Below, piece after piece: positions 19,974 through 28,944 of a stretch of DNA of 64,000 nucleotides. The translations under genes were made by a program, and so were the position numbers. Position 1 is the stretch's first letter. Each line of letters opens with the position of its first letter. The notes beneath the pieces were generated by a model, which was given only the letters and a program-made list of their open reading frames with translations, did not search any database and had not been told where the DNA came from. Source of the DNA: Chitinophaga sp. E66 (GTDB lineage Bacteria > Bacteroidota > Bacteroidia > Chitinophagales > Chitinophagaceae); contig CP079103.1 in the NCBI GenBank assembly GCA_019285755.1, positions 4,030,001 through 4,094,000 on the forward strand, in the 5' to 3' direction.

Positions 19974-19981
19974 GATAAGGA
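19974..19981. repeat. Target-site duplication, left
   Basis: GATAAGGA directly outside the left end of the IS; identical to 21409-21416. Confidence 0.9.
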
Positions 19982-20049
19982 GGATCAAGTTGAAAAGTTG
20001 GGGAAGTATTAAAAAGTCGTTGTTTTACATGCTATATTGAAAGATTTCC

Positions 20050-20385
20050 GTGGACCAGACTTATAAACAACTCATCGAACTTCTACTGCCGGCCGGCATA
20101 CTCGAATATTTTGACCTGATCAAAACTACTCAATCGCCCAATGGGCTTCATATTTATCTGGAAGAACGCAACGAGGCCCCAGAGGAATACAAAGATGTCA
20201 AACTGCATTCTAAGGGCCTGCTTGACGAGATCAGGGTGCAGGATTTTCCTATCCGGGGCCAAAAGGTGACCCTTGTCATCAAACGGCGGCGCTGGGAGAT
20301 TGTAGAAACTGGTCAAATCATCAGTAGAGACTGGAATCTGGTCGCCGACGGAACTCGAATTACCCAAGAGTTCGGTCTTTTTTAA
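20050..20385 (+). CDS. IS transposase, N-terminal ORF A
   Basis: About 111 residues: MDQTYKQLIELLLPAGILEYFDL, then DVKLHSKGLLDEIRVQDFPIRG, KVTLVIKRRRWEI. It matches the separate N-terminal region of ISAon1-family transposases, which binds the IS ends. It stops at GLF in TTTTTTAAAG; one more T would extend it through LKKAFR, the usual family ending. That run is either a sequencing loss or a slippage site joining ORF A to ORF B. Confidence 0.8.
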   Translation: MDQTYKQLIELLLPAGILEYFDLIKTTQSPNGLHIYLEERNEAPEEYKDVKLHSKGLLDEIRVQDFPIRGQKVTLVIKRRRWEIVETGQIISRDWNLVADGTRITQEFGLF

Positions 20386-21377
20386 AGAAGGCATTTAGAT
20401 AACAGTCCCATTAGCCCGGTCCAGCTGGGACAGCTTTTCCACGTTGACGGTAAACAGCTCCAACAACAATACAAGCACCATCTTAGCGACTTTCCTGTTT
20501 GGGAACAGAAGGAACATGCTGAGCACTGGATGCTATTTGAGCAGAATATCAGCCCTTATTTGAGCATTGATGAGACAGCCTTCTCCAGCGGAGAGTTGTA
20601 TACGATTGTGACCATAAGCTGGCTAAAGGTCGCAAAGGTTCTATCGTAGCGATGATAAAGGGGACTCAGGCTGATTACCTGGTAGATATCTTGAAGAAGA
20701 TACCTAAACGCGTCCGTAATACTGTGCAGGAGGTGACGCTGGATATGTCCGGCAGTTTGAATCTGGCCGTCAAAAGATGTTTCCCTAACGCCCATCGTGT
20801 AACCGATCGTTTCCATGTGCAGCAACTGGCGTTTGATGCTGTACAGGAGACCCGGATCCATTACCGGTGGGAAGCACTCGAGCAGGAGAACCTGGCCTAC
20901 GAGCAGGCTCGTAAACTACAACAGGCTTACCATCCAGAGGTTTTGCCTAATGGGGACACACTTAAACAGTTGCTGGCTCGCAGCCGGTATTTGCTTTTCA
21001 AACACCATCGGCTCTGGACCAGAGAGCAACAACAGAGAGGCGAACTTCTTTTTAGCCGCTACCCCGTTATTCAAAAGGCGTATCAGTTGTCTTTGCGGCT
21101 GGGAGAGGTCTACCGGGTGTCTACCTGTAAAGAGCAGGCATTTAAGAAGCTGGCTTTATGGTATAATGACGTGGAAGAAGCGGGACTTGCGTCCTTCAGA
21201 ACCCTTGCCAGGACGATAAAGAACCATTATCTGGGCATACTTAACTTCTTCAATAATAGAGCAACCAATGCGGCCGCTGAATCATTCAATGCGAAGGTCA
21301 AAGCGTTTAGGAATAGCATGAGAGGGGTGAGAGATATTCAATTCTTCCTATTCAGGCTGGCGAAGTTGTATGCCTAA
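20386..21377 (+). CDS. IS transposase, catalytic ORF B
   Basis: DDE transposase of the ISAon1/ISL3 type. Catalytic positions are the aspartate in YLSIDETAFS, the aspartate in VTDRFHVQQLAFDAVQ and the glutamate in NAAAESFNAKVKAFR; the C-terminus FFLFRLAKLYA is intact. No ATG opens the frame: it runs from the ORF A stop in the same phase, starting RRHLDNSPISP, so the real start is uncertain. One base is missing near 20608 (ACCATAAG, expected ACCAATAAG). As written, the transposase is inactive; with the base restored it would be complete. Confidence 0.8.
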
Positions 21378-21408
21378 ACTTAGAATCCCCAGGAATTTGA
21401 CTTGATCC

Positions 21409-21416
21409 GATAAGGA
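21409..21416. repeat. Target-site duplication, right
   Basis: GATAAGGA directly outside the right end of the IS. Confidence 0.9.
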
Positions 21417-21421
21417 TACAA

Positions 21422-21429
21422 CAAATCTA
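21422..21429 (-). promoter_or_regulatory. Promoter displaced from the nucleotidyltransferase pair
   Basis: TAGATTTG on the minus strand is a full -7 match. Removing the IS and one target copy would place it about 25-30 bp before the small gene at 19949. Confidence 0.45.
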
Positions 21430-21457
21430 AGTATAAAACAGGTTGCTTATAGAATGC

Positions 21458-21488
21458 AAAAAAACACCGGCTGGAAAAACCAGCCGGT
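21458..21488 (-). terminator. Terminator of tRNA-Leu copy 2
   Basis: Perfect 10-bp stem CACCGGCTGG / CCAGCCGGTG with a 5-nt loop and a seven-T run on the minus strand, 7 bp beyond the tRNA 3' end. Confidence 0.85.
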
Positions 21489-21494
21489 GCTTAG

Positions 21495-21578
21495 TGCGGA
21501 GGAGGAGATTCGAACTCCCAAGCCCTTTCAGGCACTACCACCTCAAAGTAGCGCGTCTACCAATTTCGCCACCTCCGC
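21495..21578 (-). tRNA. tRNA-Leu(GAG), copy 2
   Basis: 84 nt, identical in every base to the copy at 19270-19353. Same GAG anticodon, class-II variable arm and uncoded CCA. Its own promoter and terminator differ in flanking sequence from those of copy 1. Confidence 0.95.
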
Positions 21579-21594
21579 GTGCGTTGTTGGGGTT

Positions 21595-21626
21595 GCAAAA
21601 ATAAAGCCTTTTCTTAAATATCCAAA
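21595..21626 (-). promoter_or_regulatory. Promoter of tRNA-Leu copy 2
   Basis: TTTG (21623-21626), 19-nt spacer, TATTTTTG (to 21596) on the minus strand: a full Bacteroidota -33/-7 promoter ending 17 bp before the tRNA. Confidence 0.75.
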
Positions 21627-21631
21627 TAAAA

Positions 21632-22769
21632 TTATTTCCGAAGCCAGATACGGAAGGTTGTCCCCTTGTTCGCCTCCGAGGATTTGACCGTCAGCCGCCC
21701 TTTATGATAGTCCTGGATAATGCGACGGGCCAGCGACAGGCCCAGCCCCCACCCTCTTTTCTTGGTGCTGAAACCTGGCCGGAAGATCTTTTCCTGCAGG
21801 CGCTTAGGGATGCCTTTGCCGGTATCGGAGATATCGATGGTGAGGTGGGCGGGATGATTTTCAATAAGGACCTGGATATCTCCCTTACCCTCCATGGCGT
21901 CGAGCGCGTTCTTGAGGAGGTTTTCGATGACCCAGTCGAACAGCGTGGGTGAGATCATCGCGGTAACTTCCTGCTCTGCGGTTTGCAGGGTGAAGTTTAC
22001 TTTCTGGGGCGCGCGCTTTTGATATAAGCCATCATAGCCGCCACCTGCTCTACCACATTGCGCTCCTCCAGGTTCGGGACGCTCCCGATCTTGGAGAAAC
22101 GGTCCGTGATCAGTTTAAGTCGGTCCACGTCCTTAGCCAGCTCTGTAGCGAGAGGGCGCACCTCCTCGGTTTCCTTAAGTATTTCCACCCAGGCTTCCAT
22201 AGACGACAGCGGTGTGCCCAGCTGGTGGGCAGTCTCCTTCGCCATGCCTACCCATACCTGGTTCTGGACAGCGCGGTTGGTAGACGATAACGCGAAGAGC
22301 GTCAGCCCGATGAACAACGCCACCACCAGCAGCTGAATGTAAGGATAATACCTTACTTGCCGCAGGATGAGGGAGTCGCCGTAATAGATGTAGTTATTGG
22401 TGTGCGAATCGATCGCCATAATGAAAGGCGGGTGCTGACGCCGGAAGTTCTCCAGCTGCCGCTCCGGTATTGCGGATCGCGGGCAACTTCCGGGAATCGA
22501 GGTTCCGGTGGTCGATGATACTCCCTGCTCGTTGGTGAGGATCAGGGGATGGTGGTGTTGGTGGTCACGATTTCCACCGCCAGGTTCAGGTTGGCATCCG
22601 GCGAAGCCTGCAGCAGTTCGCGGTTAGCTTCCACCCAGGTAGCTACTTTCTTGGTTTCTTCCTGCTGTATTTTTTCGGACAGGTTATTGACGAACCAGAT
22701 GGTGGTCACGATAATTGCGACCGCCACAGCGATCAGGGAGAATTTCCAGCCGATAATTTGTTTGAACAT
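21632..22769 (-). CDS. Membrane sensor histidine kinase
   Basis: Two membrane segments (residues about 10-27, and a second ending VVALFIGLTLFALSS) enclose a periplasmic sensor region. The kinase part has the H-box AKETAHQLGTPLSSMEAW, an N-box ENLLKNALDAM, G1 DTGKGIPKR and G2 GWGLGLSLARRI. It would autophosphorylate on the histidine and pass the phosphate to a regulator, but no response-regulator gene is adjacent, so its partner is elsewhere. Frame breaks near 22545, around 22430-22470 and near 22015. The stop is about 50 bp from the tRNA-Leu promoter. Confidence 0.85.
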
Positions 22770-22887
22770 CAGGATTCGGATAAAGACGGCCCGTAAGCCG
22801 TTAACAATAAACTAATTTAGTAATATTTGGAGGCTTTGTTGCATATTTGCAACGCTAAAAAAATTCTGTAAGCCAAAACATACGCTT

Positions 22888-23927
22888 TTGTCAGTGCTAC
22901 CATCGGTCGCGGTCGTTATCCTCAACTGGAACGGAAAGGGCTTTCTCGAGAAATTCCTTCCCTCCGTATGCGCATCCGTGTACGATGGACAGTTAGACAT
23001 CTACCTGGCCGACAATGCCTCTACAGACGACAGCGTGGCTTACACCCAACAGCATTTTCCAACGGTAAAGATTATCCGCAATGCTACCAATAGTGGTTTT
23101 GCGGGCGGATATAATGAAGCCCTCCAACATGTGAAGGCGGATATTTTCGTGTTACTGAACCAGGATGTGGAAGTGGAGCCCGACTGGATCGGGCCGGTAG
23201 TACGGCAGATGCAGGCGAATCCGGATATGGCGGCTTGTCAACCGAAGCTGCGTGCCTGGCATGAGCGGGATAGCTTCGAATATGCCGGGGCGGCGGGGGA
23301 TGGATGGATATCTTAGGATATACCTTCTGCCGGGGCCGTATCCTGTATACCACGGAAAAGGACAATGGGCAATATGACACGCCGCAGGACATCTTCTGGG
23401 CCAGCGGCGCGGCGCTCTTCATCCGCTCTTCCGCCTTCTTCGGCGCGGGCGGGTTCGACCCCTATTTCTTTGCGCATATGGAGGAGGTGGATCTTTGCTG
23501 GCGGCTGCAGCGGGCAGGTTACCGGATCGGGTATTGCCCGGATTCCGTGGTGTACCATGTAGGCGGGGGAAGCCTGCCGCAGGGGAACCCGCGCAAGCTG
23601 TACCTTAACTTCCGCAATAACCTTATCATGCTGCGCAAGAACCTCCACCCCAGGAGCAATGGATCATCCTAACGCAACGCCTGGTATTGGATATGATGGC
23701 GGCGGGTAAGAGCCTGGTATCCGGCAAGCCTAAAGACATGATGGCCATCTTCCGTGCCTATCGTGATTACCACCGCTGGCGGCGGAGAACGGCAACAGCC
23801 TGACGGATAGCCTTCCCCGCAAGCGGTTATTTGATTTGCAGGGGTATTCCATGGTATTATGATCTGGCGGTACTATTTCCTCAACCGCAGGAAGTTCTCG
23901 AATCTGGATCGGGGTAATAAGAAATAA
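22888..23927 (+). CDS. Family 2 glycosyltransferase
   Basis: Transfers a sugar from a nucleotide sugar, probably for surface polysaccharide. GT-A fold signs are VAVVILNWNGKGFLEKFLPS, the nucleotide-binding ADNASTDDSV, NSGFAGGYNEAL, the DxD-like LLNQDVEVEPDW and the acceptor-loop HMEEVDLCWRLQRAGYRIGY (rhamnosyltransferase-like WbbL subgroup). Start is TTG at 22888 giving MSVLPSVAVV; no closer ATG. Frame breaks near 23310, 23650 and two around 23785-23865; the true end is FSNLDRGNKK. Confidence 0.85.
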
Positions 23928-23935
23928 ACCTGTTA

Positions 23936-23967
23936 TTTGGACTTTGCCGATTTACTTTGTAAGTTTG
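23936..23967 (+). promoter_or_regulatory. Complete -33/-7 promoter
   Basis: TTTG (23936-23939), 20-nt spacer, TAAGTTTG (23960-23967), 19 bp before the start of the small membrane protein. Confidence 0.75.
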
Positions 23968-23986
23968 CACAGCGAAAAATTTGTAT

Positions 23987-24192
23987 ATGGAGCATACAGT
24001 TGAAAATAAGAATGATTTCACCCGCGACTGGGTATCTTCCTCCGTTTCCTTTTTTACCTGAAACTGACCTGTATTCTGGGTTTTGTGCTGGGTGGATGCT
24101 ATAAGCTCTCCGAGCACCGTTACAAGAAACCGAAGGTACATGTAAACGAAAGCTCCTTTACAGCCCGAAATACAAATAATCTCCGGATGTAA
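23987..24192 (+). CDS. Small single-pass membrane protein
   Basis: About 68 residues, not recognised. MEHTVENKNDFTRDW, then after a frame break near 24035 a hydrophobic helix LTCILGFVLGGCYKL and a basic tail HRYKKPKVHVNESS. Its own perfect promoter and a strong terminator flank it, so despite its size it is a well-supported monocistronic gene. Confidence 0.6.
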
Positions 24193-24200
24193 GATATTAG

Positions 24201-24228
24201 AAGCCGCACTTAACAGTGCGGCTTTTTT
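24201..24228 (+). terminator. Terminator of the small membrane protein gene
   Basis: Perfect 10-bp stem AAGCCGCACT / AGTGCGGCTT, 4-nt loop, six-T run. Confidence 0.85.
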
Positions 24229-24837
24229 CATGCCTGTAAATGCTTGTTTAACGCTTCTCTATCTATAATCACCAGACAGGAGAAAAATGTAGTTGTAAAC
24301 TTAAACAGGACTACCCTCACTACTGTAAACCTTTATCAGGTTTATTTAAAATTAAGTCTAAACCTGTATCAGGACAAGTCCAACCGGACTGTATAGCTAT
24401 TTTAGGACGAGACAAAGGGGACGAAGGGCAGACGAAGGGCAGACGAAGGGCAGACGAGCGGCAGACGAAGGGCAGACGAGCGGCAGACGAAGGGCAGACG
24501 AGCGGCAGACGAAGGGCAGACGAGCGGCCGTCAAGAAGCAGCAAAAAGGTAAATAATATGCTGATAAATAAGCTATTAGTTAAAAAACTCAAAGAAATCG
24601 CATATTATGGGAGTCGTTATGATGCTTAAGCAACAGGAATGCAGTGAGGAAAAGCTCGCCTGCGCCTCATGGCGAAGGCTGACAGATGCCCAAAAAAGCC
24701 GTACAAAAATGTGAATAAGTATGTGCTGAAATATTTCCAGTTAATAAAATTCTGCTGTTACGGCAGTAGGCAATTCATCTGGATATAATCCCGGGACTGG
24801 TGGAAGCAGCCGGTTTAAGGGATGCATGCGCTACAAC
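24229..24837. other. Gene-free 600 bp with 11-bp tandem array
   Basis: No supported gene. Besides the array there is a small hairpin TAAACCT / AGGTTTA near 24326-24344. The minus-strand frame across the array is generated by the repeat itself. Confidence 0.6.
24420..24529. repeat. Ten-unit 11-bp tandem repeat, two alternating unit types
   Basis: Units GACGAAGGGCA (A) and GACGAGCGGCA (B) follow in the order A A A B A B A B A B; the last ends in C. From the third unit on the true period is 22 bp. A degenerate unit precedes (GACAAAGGGG). Confidence 0.9.
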
Positions 24838-24867
24838 AAAAAGCCTGACTGCTATGCAATCAGGCTT
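24838..24867 (-). terminator. Terminator of tRNA-Gly
   Basis: AAGCCTGA / TCAGGCTT stem with an 11-nt loop and TTTTTG on the minus strand, about 10 bp past the tRNA. Confidence 0.75.
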
Positions 24868-24876
24868 CTGTTTCTG

Positions 24877-24949
<73 letters not shown>

Positions 24950-24966
24950 TTGTCCGTTTTGGGATT

Positions 24967-24998
24967 GCAAAAATAGGAAAGAGTTTGAAAACAGCAAA
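24967..24998 (-). promoter_or_regulatory. Promoter of tRNA-Gly
   Basis: TTTG (24995-24998), 19-nt spacer, TATTTTTGC on the minus strand, ending 17 bp before the tRNA. Confidence 0.75.
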
Positions 24999-25143
24999 TA
25001 ATATTCGCATAAATCTTTAAAAAAATATTCCGCTGTAAAGCCGCATCCCTTGTAACCCTTGCCTATACTACAAAAGCAGGCTTACCGTTATTAAAGAAAT
25101 TACTTTATCATTGTACAAATATTGATCGCCAGACTAAGGGCAT

Positions 25144-26351
25144 ATGCATAAATACATCCCGGCTATTTGCATCCTTTCCCTGTTTTGCGCATGCAACAAC
25201 AACAGCAAAAAGGAAGCAAAGGCGCCCGTTCAAACAGAACAAACCATATCCCGGCCCGACAACTTCGCGGAAGACCTGAAATTCCTCCGCGAGTTCGCAT
25301 CGCCGGCCGTATTGAAAGACAGCACCAGCAAATCCGCCATCGCTATCGTAAACGCCTGGCAGGGCCGGGTTGTCACCTCCACCGTTGCGGACGACGGCCG
25401 CAGCTTCGGATGGCTGAACTACGCCACCATTGAAAACGGCAAGCAATATCATTTCAGCACCTATGGCGGCGAAGACCGTCTTCTTTTCGGCCCAACGGCC
25501 GACAGCCCCTGCTGCCCCCGCGCACGATTCTACCGACACCATATCACATGCGCCACCACCCGATCCATTGCAGGACACATCCGCGCTTCGGCTTATTTCC
25601 TCCGCCAAAGGCGTTACCGTCTGGAAGGGAATCTCCACATTCCCAATAACAAAGGCAATATCATCTCCGCGGATGTCTCCCGTACCGTGACGCTCCTCTC
25701 CCGCCGCGATCTCCATAATTACCTCGGCGCGGATATCCACCGGAGCATACATGCCGTAGGATTCCATTCCGATAACATCATCACCAACGCCAATTCCCAG
25801 CGATGGGATACCGCTTACGGCGCTACCAGCATCCGCATCCGCGGAACGTTTCCCGTTAGCCAGAAAACCATCGCTATCATCCCCTGCGCCCCGGAGGCTC
25901 CATCCCTGCCGCGGGTTCTTTGTCCAAAGAAGTATTCACCGTCAAAAATAACGTCGCGTATTTCAGGGCAGACGGCAACTCCGATATCGAGTTTGGCGTG
26001 CCGCAGGCTTCAGCGCTCAACTTCATAGGGCTATACGATCCTGAAAGAAAACTCCTGACCATCGTGCAATTCACGATGCCGCGAAGCCCGCATCGCTACC
26101 TCGGGCAAACGCCTGCCGACGTCTATGCAGACGTTGTCCGCATCCGCAACAACGGGCCAGACAACCCGGAAGCCCGCGGGCGTTTCGTGGAAATACAAAG
26201 CGCTTCCCCGGCCGCTTTGCTTCGCCCTAAAGGACGGATGCAACACTTCCACCGCACCATCCACCTGGAAGGCAGCGAAAGGCATCTCAGTGATATCACG
26301 AAGAAAATATTCGGCGCAAGCCTGAAGGAAATTACCGCGATGCTGCCCTGA
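25144..26351 (+). CDS. DUF6786-like lipoprotein
   Basis: Lipoprotein leader MHKYIPAICILSLFCAC with lipobox LFCAC. The mature protein has RSFGWLNYATIENGKQYHFSTYGGEDRL, ISADVSRTVTLLS, AVGFHSDNIITNANSQRWD, VKNNVAYFRADGNSDIEFGVP, RKLLTIVQFTMP and FVEIQSASPAALLRPKGRMQHFHRTIHLEG, matching a Bacteroidota family of about 400 residues with no known role (galactose-mutarotase-like beta-sandwich is possible). Frame breaks lie near 25495, around 25640 and near 25890, so part of the middle is uncertain. Its stop abuts the stop of the convergent yigZ. Confidence 0.55.
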
Positions 26352-26947
26352 TCAGAGCGGCTTGATCTCGAGGTTGTAGATATCGCGCAGCCGTAGCAAA
26401 GTGAGGTCCAGGCTGGCTTTGGGGATTCCGATCTCCATGCTGCAAAACAGCTGGATGTCCTGTTGCAGTATCGTACAGTTATTCTGCTTCACCACCATCA
26501 TCACATCGTTGAGGATCGTGTAATCGAAAATCAACTGATAGCGCGCTTCCACGTTTTTCTGTATGGCAGGGATGAGTTGCAACACCAGCGCGCAGCTCAT
26601 TTTGTATGCGTTGATCAGTCCGGTACGCCCAGCAACGTTCCTCCGAAATATCTTACCACTACCACCAGCACATCGGTCAGCTGTTTGCTGTCTATTTGCC
26701 CGAGGATGGGCTTTCCCGCGGAGCCTGCGGGTTCGCCATCGTCTACCGCGCGGTATTGCAGTCCATCGGTACCCAGGCGGTAGGCGTAACAATGATGGGT
26801 GGCTTTGGGGTGTTCTTTCTTCACTTCCTGCAGGCATTCCTTTACCTGTTCGGCACTTCGGACCGGGAAGGCGTACGCGAGGAACTTACTTCCGCGGTCT
26901 TTGTATTCTGCTGTCGACTTTTTCTCAATCGTATAGTAAACGTTCAT
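26352..26947 (-). CDS. yigZ: YigZ/IMPACT family protein
   Basis: Family of uncertain role, linked to translation regulation in eukaryotes (IMPACT). The N-terminal domain has the hallmarks KDRGSKFLAYAFPV, HPKATHHCYAYRLG, DDGEPAGSAGKPILG and VVVVRYFGGTLLGV; a frame break near 26630 leads into GLINAYKMSCALVL and the C-terminal ferredoxin-like domain. About 197 residues. The start is 9 bp after the ribD stop, so it is co-transcribed with ribD. Confidence 0.85.
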
Positions 26948-26956
26948 TTCCTGGTT

Positions 26957-27970
26957 TTAATGTCCGGCGGGGATGAAGGTATCGATCCTGTCGCCGGCGA
27001 TGTGTGCTTTCGAGCATGCGTGCGTTTTTGAGCACGGGCGCCGGCAACCCGCCGCCTAATGCCGTCTGACCGGTAATTACACGCACCTCGTCCCAATGCC
27101 CCCGCTGATGAATTGCTGCAACAGCACGGCGCCGCCTTCCACGATCACGCTGATGATAGACTCCTTATGCAGCTGCGCGAGCACCTGGGGTACGATATCC
27201 TGGCCGGCATCGATCTCCGATGCGGTGAGGATCAGGGTGTGGACAGACCCGTCGCGCACATAATGGCTCCCGGGAACTTTATCCTCCAGGTCCAGCACGA
27301 TGCGGACGGGCGACTTGCCCGGCCAGAGACGCGCCGTCAACCGTGGGTTATCCAGCAAAGCTGTTTGCGTCCCTACCATGATTCCCGCTTCCTCCGTTCT
27401 CCAGCGGTGCACGAGGCGGTCGGCATAGGGGTTGGAGATGCGGACCGGCTGGCGGCTGGCAGGTGCGATGTAGCCGTCGGCCGATTGCGCCCATTTCAGG
27501 ATCACGTAGGGCCGGAGCTGTTCATGGAAGGTAAAGAATCGCCGGTTGAGGTGGCGGCAGGCATCTTCCAGCACGCCTACCGTAACGCGGACACCCGCCT
27601 GTTGGAGCTTCTCAATGCCTTTGCCGGCCACTTTGGAGAAGAGGTCCACACAGCCGATGATGACTTCCGGAATGCGCTGCGCGATCACCAGGTCTGCGCA
27701 TGGCGGCGTTTTGCCATGATGAGCGCACGGTTCGAGGGAAACATAAAGCGTAGACCGGGGATCAGCTCCTGAAGCTCAGGCGGCACTGAATTGACGCAGT
27801 TCACCTCGGCATGGGGCCGCCCCAATAGTGATGATACCCTTCGCCGATGATAATTCCTTCGTGCACCAGCACCGCGCCCACCATGGGATTGGGGCGGCGT
27901 GCCCGGAGCCTTTGAGCGCCAGGTCGATGCAGCGTTGCATAAAAAATTCGTGCGGAGGGTGGTTTATCAT
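26957..27970 (-). CDS. ribD: Riboflavin biosynthesis deaminase/reductase RibD
   Basis: Bifunctional: deaminates the pyrimidine and then reduces the ribosyl side chain in riboflavin synthesis. N-terminal zinc deaminase shows MQRCIDLALKG, NPMVGAVLVHEG, the HAE zinc-ligand region (HAEVNC) and PCAHHGKTPPC with two cysteine ligands. The C-terminal reductase has RPYVILKWAQSADGYIA, ISNPYADRLVHRWR and TEEAGIMVGTQTALLDNPRLTAR. Frame breaks near 27900, 27800, 27720, 27085 and 27010. First gene of a ribD-yigZ unit, divergent from prmC with only 69 bp between the start codons. Confidence 0.9.
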
Positions 27971-27984
27971 TGCGTTGTAAATGA

Positions 27985-28000
27985 TATGTTTGCAAAAATA
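27985..28000. promoter_or_regulatory. Overlapping divergent -7 elements, prmC and ribD
   Basis: Plus strand TATGTTTG (27985-27992) points to prmC; minus strand TATTTTTG (27993-28000) points to ribD. The two boxes abut and share the central GC, so both polymerases cannot bind at once. Confidence 0.65.
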
Positions 28001-28039
28001 TCGTTTCAGCGGCTATTTTCCGCTGTTTTGCCGTACAAC

Positions 28040-28891
28040 ATGACCATCCAATCCGCATTCACCGGCCTGACCAATGCCATCCGCCCCTGTACGACGGCCG
28101 CGAAGCCGCCAATATCGGGCATCTGCTCATGGAGCATATCACCGGCCTCGGCAAGCTGGACCGCATCGTGCATAAGGATATGGACCTCACCCCGCAATGG
28201 GAGGCACAATACAACGCCGGCCTGGAACAACTGCTCGCCGGCAGGCCTATTCAGCATATCACCGGCAAAAGCTGGTTTTATGGCATGGAGCTCATCGTCA
28301 GCGACCAGGTGCTCATCCCCGCCCGGAAACCGAAGAGCTCGTGGAATGGATCCTGCTCGATCATCCCTCCCACCCTGCCCTTCGCCTGCTGGACATCGGT
28401 ACCGGCAGCGGATGCATCCCCATCGCCCTTAAAAACACTGGCCGTCTGCCGATATATGGGCTATGGACGTAAGCCCCGGCGCCCTGGAAGTAGCAGCCCG
28501 CAATGCGCAGCTCCAGCATACGCCGGTCAACTTCATCCGGCAGGATGTGCTGGCGCCCGATGCCGCGGCGCTCCTGCCCTGCCTGAATGTGATCGTCAGC
28601 AACCCGCCATATATCCCCGAGCACGAAATCGCCAACATGCAGGCCAACGTGTCTGCCTTTGAGCCGTCGATGGCCCTGTTTGTGCCAGACAACGATCCGC
28701 TCCGTTTCTACCGTCGCATCGGCCAGCTGGCCAACGAGCGCCTGGAGCCGGGCGGCAAGCTCTATTTCGAGATACATGAAGATTATAGCGACGCGGTGAT
28801 CACGGAACTGCGGCAGCAACACTTCACCGACGTAACGGGGAAGAAGGATATGTTCGGGAAAGACCGGATGGTCCGCGCCACGAAGGCATAA
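28040..28891 (+). CDS. prmC: Release factor glutamine methyltransferase PrmC
   Basis: Methylates the glutamine of the GGQ motif in release factors RF1/RF2. N-terminal helical domain with GREAANIGHLLMEHITG, then RPIQHITGKSWFYGMELIVSDQVLIPRPETEEL, the SAM loop LLDIGTGSGCIPIAL and the catalytic VSNPPYIPEHE. About 284 residues. Frame breaks at 28088 (CCCC), 28322 and 28452. The start codon lies 48 bp past the plus-strand -7 element. Confidence 0.9.
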
Positions 28892-28920
28892 AAAAACTGC
28901 ACCCGTTGCGGGATGCAGTT
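28891..28920. terminator. Bidirectional terminator between prmC and exbD
   Basis: AACTGCA-CCCG / CGGG-A-TGCAGTT, 11-bp stem with one bulge and a TTG loop. A-run on the left gives a T-run for the minus strand. Confidence 0.75.
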
Positions 28921-28944
28921 CTTATCTGTAAGTCATTATCGTTT

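Larger units (their letters stand above)
19982..21408 (+). mobile_element. ISAon1-type (ISL3-like) insertion sequence
   Basis: 1427 bp. Ends are imperfect inverted repeats: GGATCAAGT (19982-19990) matches CTTGATCC at 21401-21408 read inward, and both share a second block TGGGGA about 17 bases in. The element is flanked by an exact 8-bp direct repeat, GATAAGGA, as produced by this IS class. Inside are the two transposase frames, an N-terminal helix-turn-helix-type ORF and a DDE ORF. It lies within the nucleotidyltransferase cassette between two tRNA-Leu genes. Intact ends and a perfect target duplication suggest a recent insertion. Confidence 0.9.

Noticed and set aside
19270..21578. Full integrative element with att sites in the tRNA 3' ends
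   Set aside because: The whole tRNA is duplicated, not just its 3' end, and no integrase gene is present.
24420..24529. CRISPR array
   Set aside because: Units are directly adjacent 11-mers without unique spacers; no cas genes nearby.
24320..24592. Minus-strand open frame across the 11-bp array, with a hydrophobic start and 11-residue repeats
   Set aside because: An 11-bp repeat leaves all frames open if no stop is in the unit; there is no promoter and no family match, so the frame is a by-product of the repeat.
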